From a virus: 42,488 nt of DNA. Shown piece by piece: positions 1 through 7,966 of this stretch (its first letter is position 1; the number at the start of each line of letters is the position of its first letter). The DNA lies in the IMG/VR virus record IMGVR_UViG_3300006802_000183, positions 1 to 42,488 of that record, one strand, 5' to 3'. The notes below the pieces were generated by a model that made no database searches, was not told where the DNA came from, and worked only from the letters and a program-made list of their open reading frames with translations. Both the position numbers and the translations under genes were made by a program.

Positions 1-927
1 AGTTACAGAAGGAGTCGGAGTTACTGAACTTGTCGGAGTATTACTTGGCGTCGGAGTAACAGTACTTGTTGGAGTATTACTTGGAGTATTACTTGGTGTT
101 GCAGTTACAGAAGGAGTTGGAGTAACAGAACTTGTTGGAGTATTACTTGGTGTAGCCGTTACTGATGGAGTCGGAGTAACCGAACTTGTTGGTGTGTTAC
201 TTGGAGTTGCCGTTACTGACGGAGTCGGAGTTACTGAACTTGTTGGTGTGTTGCTTGGAGTACTTGTAACCGTTGGTGTTACAGTACTTGTCGGAGTATT
301 AGTTGGAGTGTTACTTGGTGTTGGTGTTGGTGAAGCACCTGGAGTTAATGAAGGAGTCGGTGTTACACTACTTGTTGGTGTATTACTTGGAGTTGCGGTA
401 ACTGACGGAGTCGGAGTAACTGAACTTGTCGGAGTATTACTTGGAGTTGCAGTAACTGATGGTGTCGGTGTTACACTACTTGTTGGTGTATTACTTGGAG
501 TTGCGGTAACTGACGGAGTTGGTGTAACAGAACTTGTCGGAGTATTACTTGGTGTACTTGTCGGAGTCGGAGTAACAGAACTTGTTGGTGTATTACTTGG
601 AGTACTTGTAACAGTTGGTGTTACAGTACTTGTAGGTGTTGGAGTAGTACCAGGACTCAATGATGGAGTCGGAGTAACAGAACTTGTTGGCGTGTTACTT
701 GGAGTACTTGTAACCGTTGGTGTTACAGTACTTGTAGGTGTACTCGTTGGAGTATTTGTTGGTGTACTCGTTGGTGTGCTCGATGGAGTGTTATTTGGTG
801 TTTGAGTAGGAGTATTACTTGGTGTCGCGGTTGGCGTTGCGGTAATTGTTGGTGTAACACTAATCGTTGGGGTAATACTCGGAGTCGGAGTATTTGTTGG
901 TGTGTTAGTAGGTGTTGGTGTTGGAGT
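1..927 (-). repeat. 54-nt tandem coding repeat (Thr/Pro stalk)
   Basis: This stretch encodes residues 187 onward of the partial gene. The clearest period is 54 nt (18 residues, TPSNTPTSSVTPTPSVTA). Six units are identical at protein level, in two blocks of three, separated by a variant block marked by PGASP; another variant block carries PGTTP. The units differ from one another mostly at third codon positions (Pro as CCA, CCG or CCT; Thr as ACT, ACA, ACG or ACC). There is no spacer/repeat alternation as in CRISPR. Confidence 0.9.
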
Positions 928-1485
928 AACATCAACAAAATTACATATATAAATGTGTGGTGGTGTTGTAATAACACCAGTGTTACCACTAATATAAAAA
1001 TCAGTATTTGTACATGTTTCATTTAATAAATTATAATCGGTAGATGCTGTTAAAACTAAACTACCAGTTGTAGAGCCACTTGCTATTGGAATTGCTGGAT
1101 AAAATACTACAGGACTACCTGAAGTAACACCTAAAGTATTTTTAAAATTAACGGTAATATTTTCAGTGGCAGCCTCACTAGAAACAACACTATATGTTGA
1201 TTTAACACTACCAGGTGTTGTGGTGATTGTTATAACATATGAACTATATGCAATAACTTTATGACTAACCAATAAGTCATTACAACCATCTTGAGTATTT
1301 ACAACATTTAATGTATATTCTGTTCCAAAAGTAGACCCAGGTACTGTTATAACAACACCAGCAATCATTTGGTCTCTTGTTTGATTCGTCTTTATTGGAC
1401 TAGTTGTCGAAGTTGAACCTGTATATATATCAAACGGACCTATTGCATTAGAATCTAATGTAAGCCTTACTATAAATTGCGCCAT
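1..1485 (-). CDS. Thr/Pro-repeat tail-fibre-like protein, C-terminus beyond window
   Basis: An open frame starts at the ATG at 1485 and has no stop before the window edge, so only the first 495 residues are visible. Residues 1-186 form a beta-rich, Cys-poor head that starts MAQFIVRLTLDS; its first ~75 residues resemble the neighbouring 76-residue protein (an S-x-PY/PF-x-LY/IY motif and a late D-x-C). From residue 187 the chain is almost only Thr, Pro, Ser, Asn and Val, in imperfect 18-residue units of the type SNTPTSSVTPTPSVTATP. Such a chain is expected to be an extended, rigid stalk. Its position at the end of a baseplate/fibre cluster, behind a SprB-like fibre gene, suggests a tail fibre or virion-surface appendage. 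The ATG follows a TATTTAT box by 15 nt. Function beyond 'stalked surface protein' is inference; the receptor-binding end, if there is one, lies outside the window. Confidence 0.8.
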   Translation of the reverse strand, partial: MAQFIVRLTLDSNAIGPFDIYTGSTSTTSPIKTNQTRDQMIAGVVITVPGSTFGTEYTLNVVNTQDGCNDLLVSHKVIAYSSYVITITTTPGSVKSTYSVVSSEAATENITVNFKNTLGVTSGSPVVFYPAIPIASGSTTGSLVLTASTDYNLLNETCTNTDFYISGNTGVITTPPHIYICNFVDVTPTPTPTNTPTNTPTPSITPTISVTPTITATPTATPSNTPTQTPNNTPSSTPTSTPTNTPTSTPTSTVTPTVTSTPSNTPTSSVTPTPSLSPGTTPTPTSTVTPTVTSTPSNTPTSSVTPTPTSTPSNTPTSSVTPTPSVTATPSNTPTSSVTPTPSVTATPSNTPTSSVTPTPSVTATPSNTPTSSVTPTPSLTPGASPTPTPSNTPTNTPTSTVTPTVTSTPSNTPTSSVTPTPSVTATPSNTPTSSVTPTPSVTATPSNTPTSSVTPTPSVTATPSNTPSNTPTSTVTPTPSNTPTSSVTPTPSVT

Positions 1486-1500
1486 CTACTTTTTTTAATA

Positions 1501-1507
1501 ATAAATA
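1501..1507 (-). promoter_or_regulatory. TATTTAT box before the Thr/Pro-repeat gene
   Basis: On the coding strand the leader reads AACTATTTATTATTAAAAAA, and the box ends 15 nt before the ATG at 1485. The same box at nearly the same distance precedes four other genes in this window that follow a gap. It is a candidate phage late promoter; no -35 element is evident. Confidence 0.4.
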
Positions 1508-1554
1508 GTTTATCAAACAAAAATATCCTGATAAATTTGTGAGATTTTTATTAA

Positions 1555-1785
1555 TTAGGCAGACTGACAAGGAAGGATTTCAAAATATTCGCAATTGTTA
1601 CTATCAATAATCTTTAACATGACTGATGGTGCTCCATCAAAAAAACTAGATAAACTATAATCTTGAGGTAATAATAATGGACTTGTCGCCATAACAGAAC
1701 AATTATTTCCGTTTGCATCACAAACATATAAAGTATATGGTGATGTAGCACCACTTACCGAACTTAATGTAATTTTAGAAGCCAT
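1555..1785 (-). CDS. Small beta-domain protein, fibre-associated (76 aa)
   Basis: The ATG at 1785 overlaps the stop of the upstream fibre gene in a TAATG junction, so translation is probably coupled. The protein has four cysteines (in the segments YVCDANGNNC, NNCEYF and LPCQSA), no signal peptide and no membrane segment. The pattern S-PY-LY-C...LP...L-K-I-D-x-x-x-C resembles the first ~75 residues of the next gene and, more loosely, one SprB-like module of the preceding fibre. It may be a free-standing single fibre module, a fibre tip or a chaperone. I do not recognise a named family; the role rests on context only. Confidence 0.7.
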   Translation of the reverse strand: MASKITLSSVSGATSPYTLYVCDANGNNCSVMATSPLLLPQDYSLSSFFDGAPSVMLKIIDSNNCEYFEILPCQSA

Positions 1786-4094
1786 TAACTAACACAATTT
1801 GCATCATAATTTATTTGTAATTCAATTTTAATGACCGCACCTTTTAATGGGTCATTATTACCACTACAATCTGAGTTTATAATAATCTGATTATTTAATA
1901 AATCTATAGTAACACTACCAACTTCAGGAATTGTATTTAATATTCCCTCTACTGTAGATATCCATTCACTATCAGTTGGAACAGAATTCAATGTTGTTGC
2001 AGTATAAAATGGAACTGTTGCTCCACTTACCCAACCTGTTGAACCTGTAATTGATACCACCGCATTAAATACAGCTTCATTTAAAACGCAATTTGTATTT
2101 CCTGATGTAACATCTAAAAATCCTTCATTTAACATTTTTCTCATACTTCTTTTTGTATTTGTTGTGGTTGTAAACAATTGTTCACAAACACCAACAACAC
2201 TATAAGCAGTCACTGTAGCTGAATTACATATTATGGTGATATACTTAGTCTTTTCACAGCCATCACTATCCGTTACTGTTACACTATAAGTATCTCCTGA
2301 TAAATTTGAAATTGTGGAATTTGTATTACCGTTACTCCATAAATAAGTAAAAGGTGGGTTACCATTAGTTACCACAACTTCGGCTGAACCGTCATTTCCA
2401 TAAACACAATTGGTTCCAAAAAGTGAAAAATCAATTAAACCTCCACCTGTAATATTAAATGTTTTAGTAACACTACAATTATCATTGTCTGTTACTGTAA
2501 CTGTGTAAATACCTGAACTTAAATTTTCAAATGTATATGCACTAAATGGTAAATCTAAATATTGTTGTCCATCACTTAAAACATAATCCAATGGTGATGC
2601 GTATCCTGAACCTACCTCAACTAAAACTGCTCCATTATTATTACCACAAGTAGAACCAGTAAGTGTTGTTGAAACATTAAATTTATTTTGAGAAGTAATA
2701 GTTTTAGTTGTTGTATAAAGACAATTTGAGCCTGTTCCTGAAATAGATATCAAATATGTATCATTTGATAAATTTATAAATGAGGCAGATTGAGATGTTG
2801 TAACTTGGGTTTGTTGAAAACCTGTTGTTGTACCAGTTATTGAATAAATATAATTGTTTGATAATGTACCTGCTATAATAATATTAATCTCACCGTTTGT
2901 ATTACTACAATTTGAATTAACTACAGATAAACTAACAACATCAAAACCTCCTGGTGCTGTTAAAGTACCTATAAATGTTGCCTTACACAAATCATTATCC
3001 GTAACACTTAAACTATATGCACCACTACTTAAATTTGTCAACGTAAATGTTCTAGAATTACTAAATTCTTGTTGACCAGTACTACCTGAATAATAGAATG
3101 GAAGAGTTCCACCCGTTATTGTGAAAGTTAATGAACCATTAGATGTAAAACAATCTGGAGTTACAGCAGTTAATGAACCAAGACCCAACGCATCTGTTAA
3201 AGATATTGTTTGGGATTTTGTTCGTACACATCCTAATGAATCTGTAACAGTAACTGTATATGTTCCAACAGTTAAACCTGTTATTGTATTTCCTGTTTCA
3301 CCATTATTCCACAAATAAGTATACGGTCCTTGTCCTGTTAATCCCGTTACAGATAGTTTACCTTGATTTTGAACACAGTTGGATGCGTTAACAACCCAAA
3401 AACCATAATCTAATTGTGTTGATGCTGAAATTAAAAATGTTTCAGTTTGAGCTGTTGCACCACCTGAATCTGTAATATACGCATGATACAATCCACTTGG
3501 GAAATTTGTAAATTGCCAAGGGAAAAAGTTTGCACTAGCACCCTGATAAAAAGTATTTCCACTATAAATTTTAATATCATATGGTGCTGTTGTTGAACTT
3601 CCACTTATAAAAAATTCTCCATTATCCTCTCCACATGTTGTACCCACAATTCCTAAAGCTTCAGCACAAAAACAATCACTTACAGTAATATTAACATATA
3701 GTTCTTGGTTATTTGGTGATGTAGAGTCTGATAGTAACCATGTATAGTTTCCACCACTCATTGAAGTAAATTCAAATGGTCCATTGCTTGACGCACCATT
3801 CAATGAGCTATTACCTGGAACAACATTCAATAAAGAATAAGGTGCAACCCCACCTGATGGTTGTATACTTACGGCACCATTACCAATATTCTCACAAACA
3901 CCTGTTATTGAAAAAGTGGCATCCAATGGAGCACAATCAGGAACACAAGATGATGAAGTAACATCAATACCCGAATAATAATAACTTGTATCAAGACAAA
4001 TACTAAAGCCAGCATTATACCCTGACTGTAATACTCCACAACAATCAGTGTAAGTCCAAGTAGTTCCGGTGGTTATTGCTGAAAAACAAGCCAT
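1785..4094 (-). CDS. SprB-repeat tail fibre / adhesin-like protein (769 aa)
   Basis: The protein consists of about seven beta modules of 70-80 residues (roughly residues 60-640), then a distinct C-terminal domain of about 115 residues. Two modules carry the full SprB-repeat signature: TYLWNNGETGNTITGL then GTYTVTVTDSLGC, and TYLWSNGNTNSTISNL then TYSVTVTDSDGC. The others keep the Cys...NG...PY/PF...L-S-x-G-x-Y...V-T-D core. SprB is the mobile cell-surface adhesin of gliding Bacteroidota. In a phage baseplate operon the likely role is a fibre that binds the host surface. The start is placed at ATG 4094, giving MACFSAITTG; a TTG three codons upstream is possible but the ATG forms the TAATG junction used by its neighbours. 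The C-terminal domain is shared with the upstream 987-residue protein, suggesting a common docking or trimerisation module. About one module in three has lost the WxxG element. Confidence 0.85.
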   Translation of the reverse strand: MACFSAITTGTTWTYTDCCGVLQSGYNAGFSICLDTSYYYSGIDVTSSSCVPDCAPLDATFSITGVCENIGNGAVSIQPSGGVAPYSLLNVVPGNSSLNGASSNGPFEFTSMSGGNYTWLLSDSTSPNNQELYVNITVSDCFCAEALGIVGTTCGEDNGEFFISGSSTTAPYDIKIYSGNTFYQGASANFFPWQFTNFPSGLYHAYITDSGGATAQTETFLISASTQLDYGFWVVNASNCVQNQGKLSVTGLTGQGPYTYLWNNGETGNTITGLTVGTYTVTVTDSLGCVRTKSQTISLTDALGLGSLTAVTPDCFTSNGSLTFTITGGTLPFYYSGSTGQQEFSNSRTFTLTNLSSGAYSLSVTDNDLCKATFIGTLTAPGGFDVVSLSVVNSNCSNTNGEINIIIAGTLSNNYIYSITGTTTGFQQTQVTTSQSASFINLSNDTYLISISGTGSNCLYTTTKTITSQNKFNVSTTLTGSTCGNNNGAVLVEVGSGYASPLDYVLSDGQQYLDLPFSAYTFENLSSGIYTVTVTDNDNCSVTKTFNITGGGLIDFSLFGTNCVYGNDGSAEVVVTNGNPPFTYLWSNGNTNSTISNLSGDTYSVTVTDSDGCEKTKYITIICNSATVTAYSVVGVCEQLFTTTTNTKRSMRKMLNEGFLDVTSGNTNCVLNEAVFNAVVSITGSTGWVSGATVPFYTATTLNSVPTDSEWISTVEGILNTIPEVGSVTIDLLNNQIIINSDCSGNNDPLKGAVIKIELQINYDANCVS

Positions 4095-7057
4095 TATTGA
4101 CAATTAATTGTTATATTAATACCCGTATTTAAGTATAGTGTTTTATTTGTAAAGTCATCATAACATGATGAGTTTGCCACAGTAATAGTATTACCATTTA
4201 TAAAATAAGTAAGTCCATACTGATATAAGTACTGAAGTTTATTATTTAAGGCTATTATCCAATCTGAATTTGTAGGTACGTCATTACCTCCATAACCCGT
4301 ATAAAATTTTTGTTGAACAAGTATTGTATTATCTAATCTTAAATCAACATACCATTCACTAACTATTGAATTAGTATCACAAACACTATATGAAGATGTT
4401 ACTTGTGAAACTGTATCTGACAACATCTGTTGAAAACTACTTGCCGTTGATGTTGATGACGATTCAATCCAGGGGTATATACCACATTGAATTGTTTGGT
4501 CTATACAATCATATCCCATTATCTGTCCTTCAAATGTACATGGAACACAAGGAATCGGTACAATCTCACAACCCCTCTGTCTTCTCCATACCACCTTCTG
4601 TCTATGGAAAACAGAGTTTTCCATTTTTTGTCCACCCATCCAAATTGTTGATGCCGGTAACAGTTGTTGGACCATTCTAATCCAATAATCACCCATACCC
4701 AAAGTGTAATCAATCATTTTTTGATATGTGTATTGATTAGATGGGACATTAATTGCTTGTTCTGAATTTAAATAATCCCAATAAATTTTTTGTAGTGTTG
4801 GGTATCCTCCTCCTTTACCATCGTCAATTGTTTGACGATTTCTAACATTAATCATGTTATTATAGAATGTTTGAGCAAATTCAAAAAATGTCTTTTGTTT
4901 TGGTTTGGGGTCAATGACCGTCCAATCAATGCCACCTGGTGAAGGATATGGTGAAGTTAAGCCTGAGTTTGGTATTGGATAGTTGTATTTTACAGACATA
5001 TTCCATACATCATATTCAAGTCCTTGACCCATATTCATATACAGGTCAATATTTTTGGCGTTCAATACTAATTTTTCATTTGAAACTCTATAGTATGCAT
5101 TAAAACCGTCCGAACTATTCCTTAATCCTAAATTTGTATTAGACCAAGATTTTTTATTATCATATTCTCTTGTTAATCCAAACCCTAAATTCAAATAAGG
5201 AAGATTTCTAAACCTATCAAAATATTGTTGTCCGTAGGTAAATGGTTCTAATATTGTTTGTGAATCTGGATTTGTTCCAGTATATTTTGTAGCATTTACT
5301 TTATTTATTGCCGGTGACCTATGTTCCGGTGTTGATGTATACCAACCCGCACCTTTTTCAAAAAAGAATGTAGAGTTGTTTGTTGGTGCCACAGGATATC
5401 CTTCATTGTCAACCGGAAAATCTTGTCTTCTTAATCCTGTATTAATTACTACAGAATCAGTGGTAAACCCTGTATATACTACACCTTTTATTTTAAATGT
5501 ATTATTACTATCAAATGTTGGTGTTTCGTCATTGTATGTACCACCAGATATTTGACTATATTTTTGATTAAATTGGTCCATGTTAATTGGACCGTCAGCT
5601 AAATAAATAATTTCATTAAAATCTATCAAAGCTTCGGGTGCACCAACTGACCTTAATACCCATTCAATAGCTTCTCTTTTACCCTTACTTTTAAAAAGAT
5701 ATGCTGAATTTAAAATTAAGTTTCTATAAAATTGATAGTTAAGTTCATTTGGTGTTTTATCTCTTGTTTGACCAGGATAAATAGATTGATTTTTTGTACC
5801 AAAAACAGATTGTAAAAAGTCATCATTTGTAACAGGTGATATATTAGTCTGCCACCCTAATGTTAATGCTAGATTATATAACAATTGTGAGGGTATATCA
5901 TTTTGTGGAACATAATGTACTGAAGTAATATAAGCTAATGCATCGATGAACTTTTTTGTTTCATCAAAACTTCTACCATATATCTGTAATACTTTTTCAA
6001 CCTTATGGTCCTCAGTATCAAATTCATGAAATGATGCTGTAGTTAAAAATCTACTAATAAGATTTGTTTTAAACCCATCTAAATCTTCCGCAATTAAATT
6101 AAGATTATTTAAATACGTTTCAAATTTATTTGTTCTAATATCTATATTCCATAAACCATCTAAATTCCATGTAACACTTTTATTTAATATTTGATACCTA
6201 CCATTATCATCCGCCACAGGAACTTGGAATATTGCCGTAAATTTTGGTTTAACTAATCTATTCAATAAGAAATCTTCAACCTCATCAAATGGGTCTTGAA
6301 AAGATTTTTCAGTTTCAAATCCATTAGGTTTAATAACAATACTTTCTAAACTTGTTGATTGTCCCGAAAATGGATTACCAATTACAACAAATGTAACAGT
6401 ACCAGCTGATAATTTAACAGATGGTGTAAAATCATAAACAAGATATTCTGTTTCTAAATTACTAACATAGATTGAATACTTACCATAATTTAAAGTTAAA
6501 TTTCTTAATGGACTTACTTCAAAAGGTCTTACCGATATATTTCTTGTTGCGTTTTGAGAATAGTCAATATCAAATGGATTTTTGAATCGAGTTACGTCAA
6601 TAGTTAGTGTTGTTAAATTTTCTTGTGAATCATAGGAAATATTATATGCAGTATTTCCTGTTGTATAATCATAATATGTTTTATCAATCTGAATCGCTGC
6701 AGGAAAATAATTAATTATTTTTGTAACTGAAGCACTAAATCTTTTTTGTAATGAACCGTATAATGTAAAATTAGTGACTTGACTTATATCATAATTTGGA
6801 TAAACTCTATAATTTTTTGCAATTATTGTTTTAGACTCTAATAAGTTACTAATTTGTAAATCTTCTAAACTGATTGGGTCTGAAAAAACACCAGTACTAA
6901 ATGTCCTATTAACTTTTTGAACAACTGAAGTACTAAATTCAAAGTTGCCTTGAGTCAATCCCCCTCCATCAACAATTTGTAATCCTACAATGTTGTCAGA
7001 AAAGGTTCCACTACCATTACCTGGTGCGGGAGGATATCTGTACTTATTACTTGCCAT
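4094..7057 (-). CDS. Baseplate wedge protein, gp7/gpI-like (987 aa)
   Basis: This is a large baseplate protein, of a size like T4 gp7 (about 1030 aa). The middle (about residues 330-480) has the pattern of P2 gpI-type tail protein I: an L-x-x-L-A-x-x-L-G-W segment followed by RNLILNSAYLFKSKGKREA and then VLRSVG, matching the conserved 'rR.li..a..l...KG...ai...l...G' block. The C-terminal part has a Cys-rich stretch (CEIVPIPCVPC and later CIDQTIQC) and then a final domain of about 115 residues that is also found at the C-terminus of the next gene product (V-P-T-N/D-S-D/E-W-I signature). It starts at ATG 7057 in a TAATG overlap. Likely role: wedge component joining the gp6 ring to peripheral fibres. 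The gp7/gpI assignment is by motif and order, not by full alignment. Confidence 0.7.
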   Translation of the reverse strand: MASNKYRYPPAPGNGSGTFSDNIVGLQIVDGGGLTQGNFEFSTSVVQKVNRTFSTGVFSDPISLEDLQISNLLESKTIIAKNYRVYPNYDISQVTNFTLYGSLQKRFSASVTKIINYFPAAIQIDKTYYDYTTGNTAYNISYDSQENLTTLTIDVTRFKNPFDIDYSQNATRNISVRPFEVSPLRNLTLNYGKYSIYVSNLETEYLVYDFTPSVKLSAGTVTFVVIGNPFSGQSTSLESIVIKPNGFETEKSFQDPFDEVEDFLLNRLVKPKFTAIFQVPVADDNGRYQILNKSVTWNLDGLWNIDIRTNKFETYLNNLNLIAEDLDGFKTNLISRFLTTASFHEFDTEDHKVEKVLQIYGRSFDETKKFIDALAYITSVHYVPQNDIPSQLLYNLALTLGWQTNISPVTNDDFLQSVFGTKNQSIYPGQTRDKTPNELNYQFYRNLILNSAYLFKSKGKREAIEWVLRSVGAPEALIDFNEIIYLADGPINMDQFNQKYSQISGGTYNDETPTFDSNNTFKIKGVVYTGFTTDSVVINTGLRRQDFPVDNEGYPVAPTNNSTFFFEKGAGWYTSTPEHRSPAINKVNATKYTGTNPDSQTILEPFTYGQQYFDRFRNLPYLNLGFGLTREYDNKKSWSNTNLGLRNSSDGFNAYYRVSNEKLVLNAKNIDLYMNMGQGLEYDVWNMSVKYNYPIPNSGLTSPYPSPGGIDWTVIDPKPKQKTFFEFAQTFYNNMINVRNRQTIDDGKGGGYPTLQKIYWDYLNSEQAINVPSNQYTYQKMIDYTLGMGDYWIRMVQQLLPASTIWMGGQKMENSVFHRQKVVWRRQRGCEIVPIPCVPCTFEGQIMGYDCIDQTIQCGIYPWIESSSTSTASSFQQMLSDTVSQVTSSYSVCDTNSIVSEWYVDLRLDNTILVQQKFYTGYGGNDVPTNSDWIIALNNKLQYLYQYGLTYFINGNTITVANSSCYDDFTNKTLYLNTGINITINCQ

Positions 7058-7965
7058 TAACTAACTACGTTTGTAAAGTTTTTACTAAAATCAATATTAT
7101 CTCCTCTGTCTTGACGAACCTCAAACAATAAGTTGTTAAACTCATCTCTAATTTCAAACAAGTTGTATTGTTTATAGATATTATTTTGAGTATCATAGAT
7201 TGTGTAGATACCATCTTCAATACTTTTAGTCTGATTACCGTAAAGAGCAATTCCAAGAGTATCCAAGTCGTAATTAGCAACTTGTATATCCAATGTCATT
7301 GGATTAAAGAATGTATTTGTTACTATTATATTTTGATTTGGTTGACCAATATATGGTGTTGCCGATGGTTTGTTAGTTGGTGCACTTGTTGGAGAAACCG
7401 TACAGAATATTAAATCACTACCGCTATCAACATATCTATATCTTATAGCTTTTTGTGATGTGTTAACTAAATTAGTAACAACAGGCTCACAAAAGAAAGA
7501 TGACGTAATGATACGATAGAAATTTGGAACTTTTGTTCCATCAGAATTTAAATATTCAACACGAAAACCAACAAGACCTTGATTTACAAAACGGTTTCTA
7601 TAACCCTGTGGAACATTATTTAAATCTATTATAATACCTTTAACATTTGGTAGGGATGCTAACACACCACAATCTGTGATGGTAGTTCTAATTTGTGCAG
7701 GTCTAATATATAGTGTATATATGCCAAGTTGATTGAATTCAGTTGCTGGTAGTTTTAAATTATATAACCCACCCAATATTTCCACATTTGCATTCCCACC
7801 TGTTTGATTGTTGTTGAAGTAGGGAGTTAAAATACTGGCCGCATCTAATTTCCTTAAAATAAAATTCTCTGTTACGTCTCTTGACGGTGTGTAATTAAGA
7901 ATAATTTCCACATCTTCAGGAGACATGTCTGCTGGTCTTGTTGTTCCGTATGTTCCTAACGCCAT
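7057..7965 (-). CDS. Baseplate-associated structural protein (302 aa), unnamed
   Basis: I do not recognise the family. The protein is Asn- and Ile-rich with predicted beta structure, no signal peptide and no membrane segment. It starts MALGTYGTTRPADMSPED, carries a short Thr/Pro/Ser linker (SPTSAPTNKPSATP, about residues 193-206) that looks like a miniature of the stalk in the last gene, and ends with a compact domain containing YDTQNNIYKQYNLFEIRDE. It sits between the PKD-containing protein and the gp7/gpI-like protein. It starts one base after the upstream stop region and ends in a TAATG overlap with the wedge gene. A wedge or fibre-connector role is inferred from position. Confidence 0.7.
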   Translation of the reverse strand: MALGTYGTTRPADMSPEDVEIILNYTPSRDVTENFILRKLDAASILTPYFNNNQTGGNANVEILGGLYNLKLPATEFNQLGIYTLYIRPAQIRTTITDCGVLASLPNVKGIIIDLNNVPQGYRNRFVNQGLVGFRVEYLNSDGTKVPNFYRIITSSFFCEPVVTNLVNTSQKAIRYRYVDSGSDLIFCTVSPTSAPTNKPSATPYIGQPNQNIIVTNTFFNPMTLDIQVANYDLDTLGIALYGNQTKSIEDGIYTIYDTQNNIYKQYNLFEIRDEFNNLLFEVRQDRGDNIDFSKNFTNVVS

Positions 7966-7966
7966 T

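Noticed and set aside
194-805. Plus-strand open frame of 203 codons rich in Val, Gly, Leu and Thr
   Set aside because: It is the antisense of the Thr/Pro repeat; repeats without stops in one frame often leave long open frames on the other strand. It has no plausible protein composition or start context.
1-927. CRISPR array or dispersed DNA repeat
   Set aside because: The repeat is contiguous, varies at third codon positions and encodes a continuous protein; there are no unique spacers.
723-1026. Short frames on both strands over the fibre gene
   Set aside because: They lie inside the open partial gene that starts at 1485, in other frames, with low-complexity His/Gln or Cys/Trp translations.
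4094-4103. Fibre start at TTG 4103
   Set aside because: ATG 4094 makes the same TAATG overlap seen at the neighbouring junctions.
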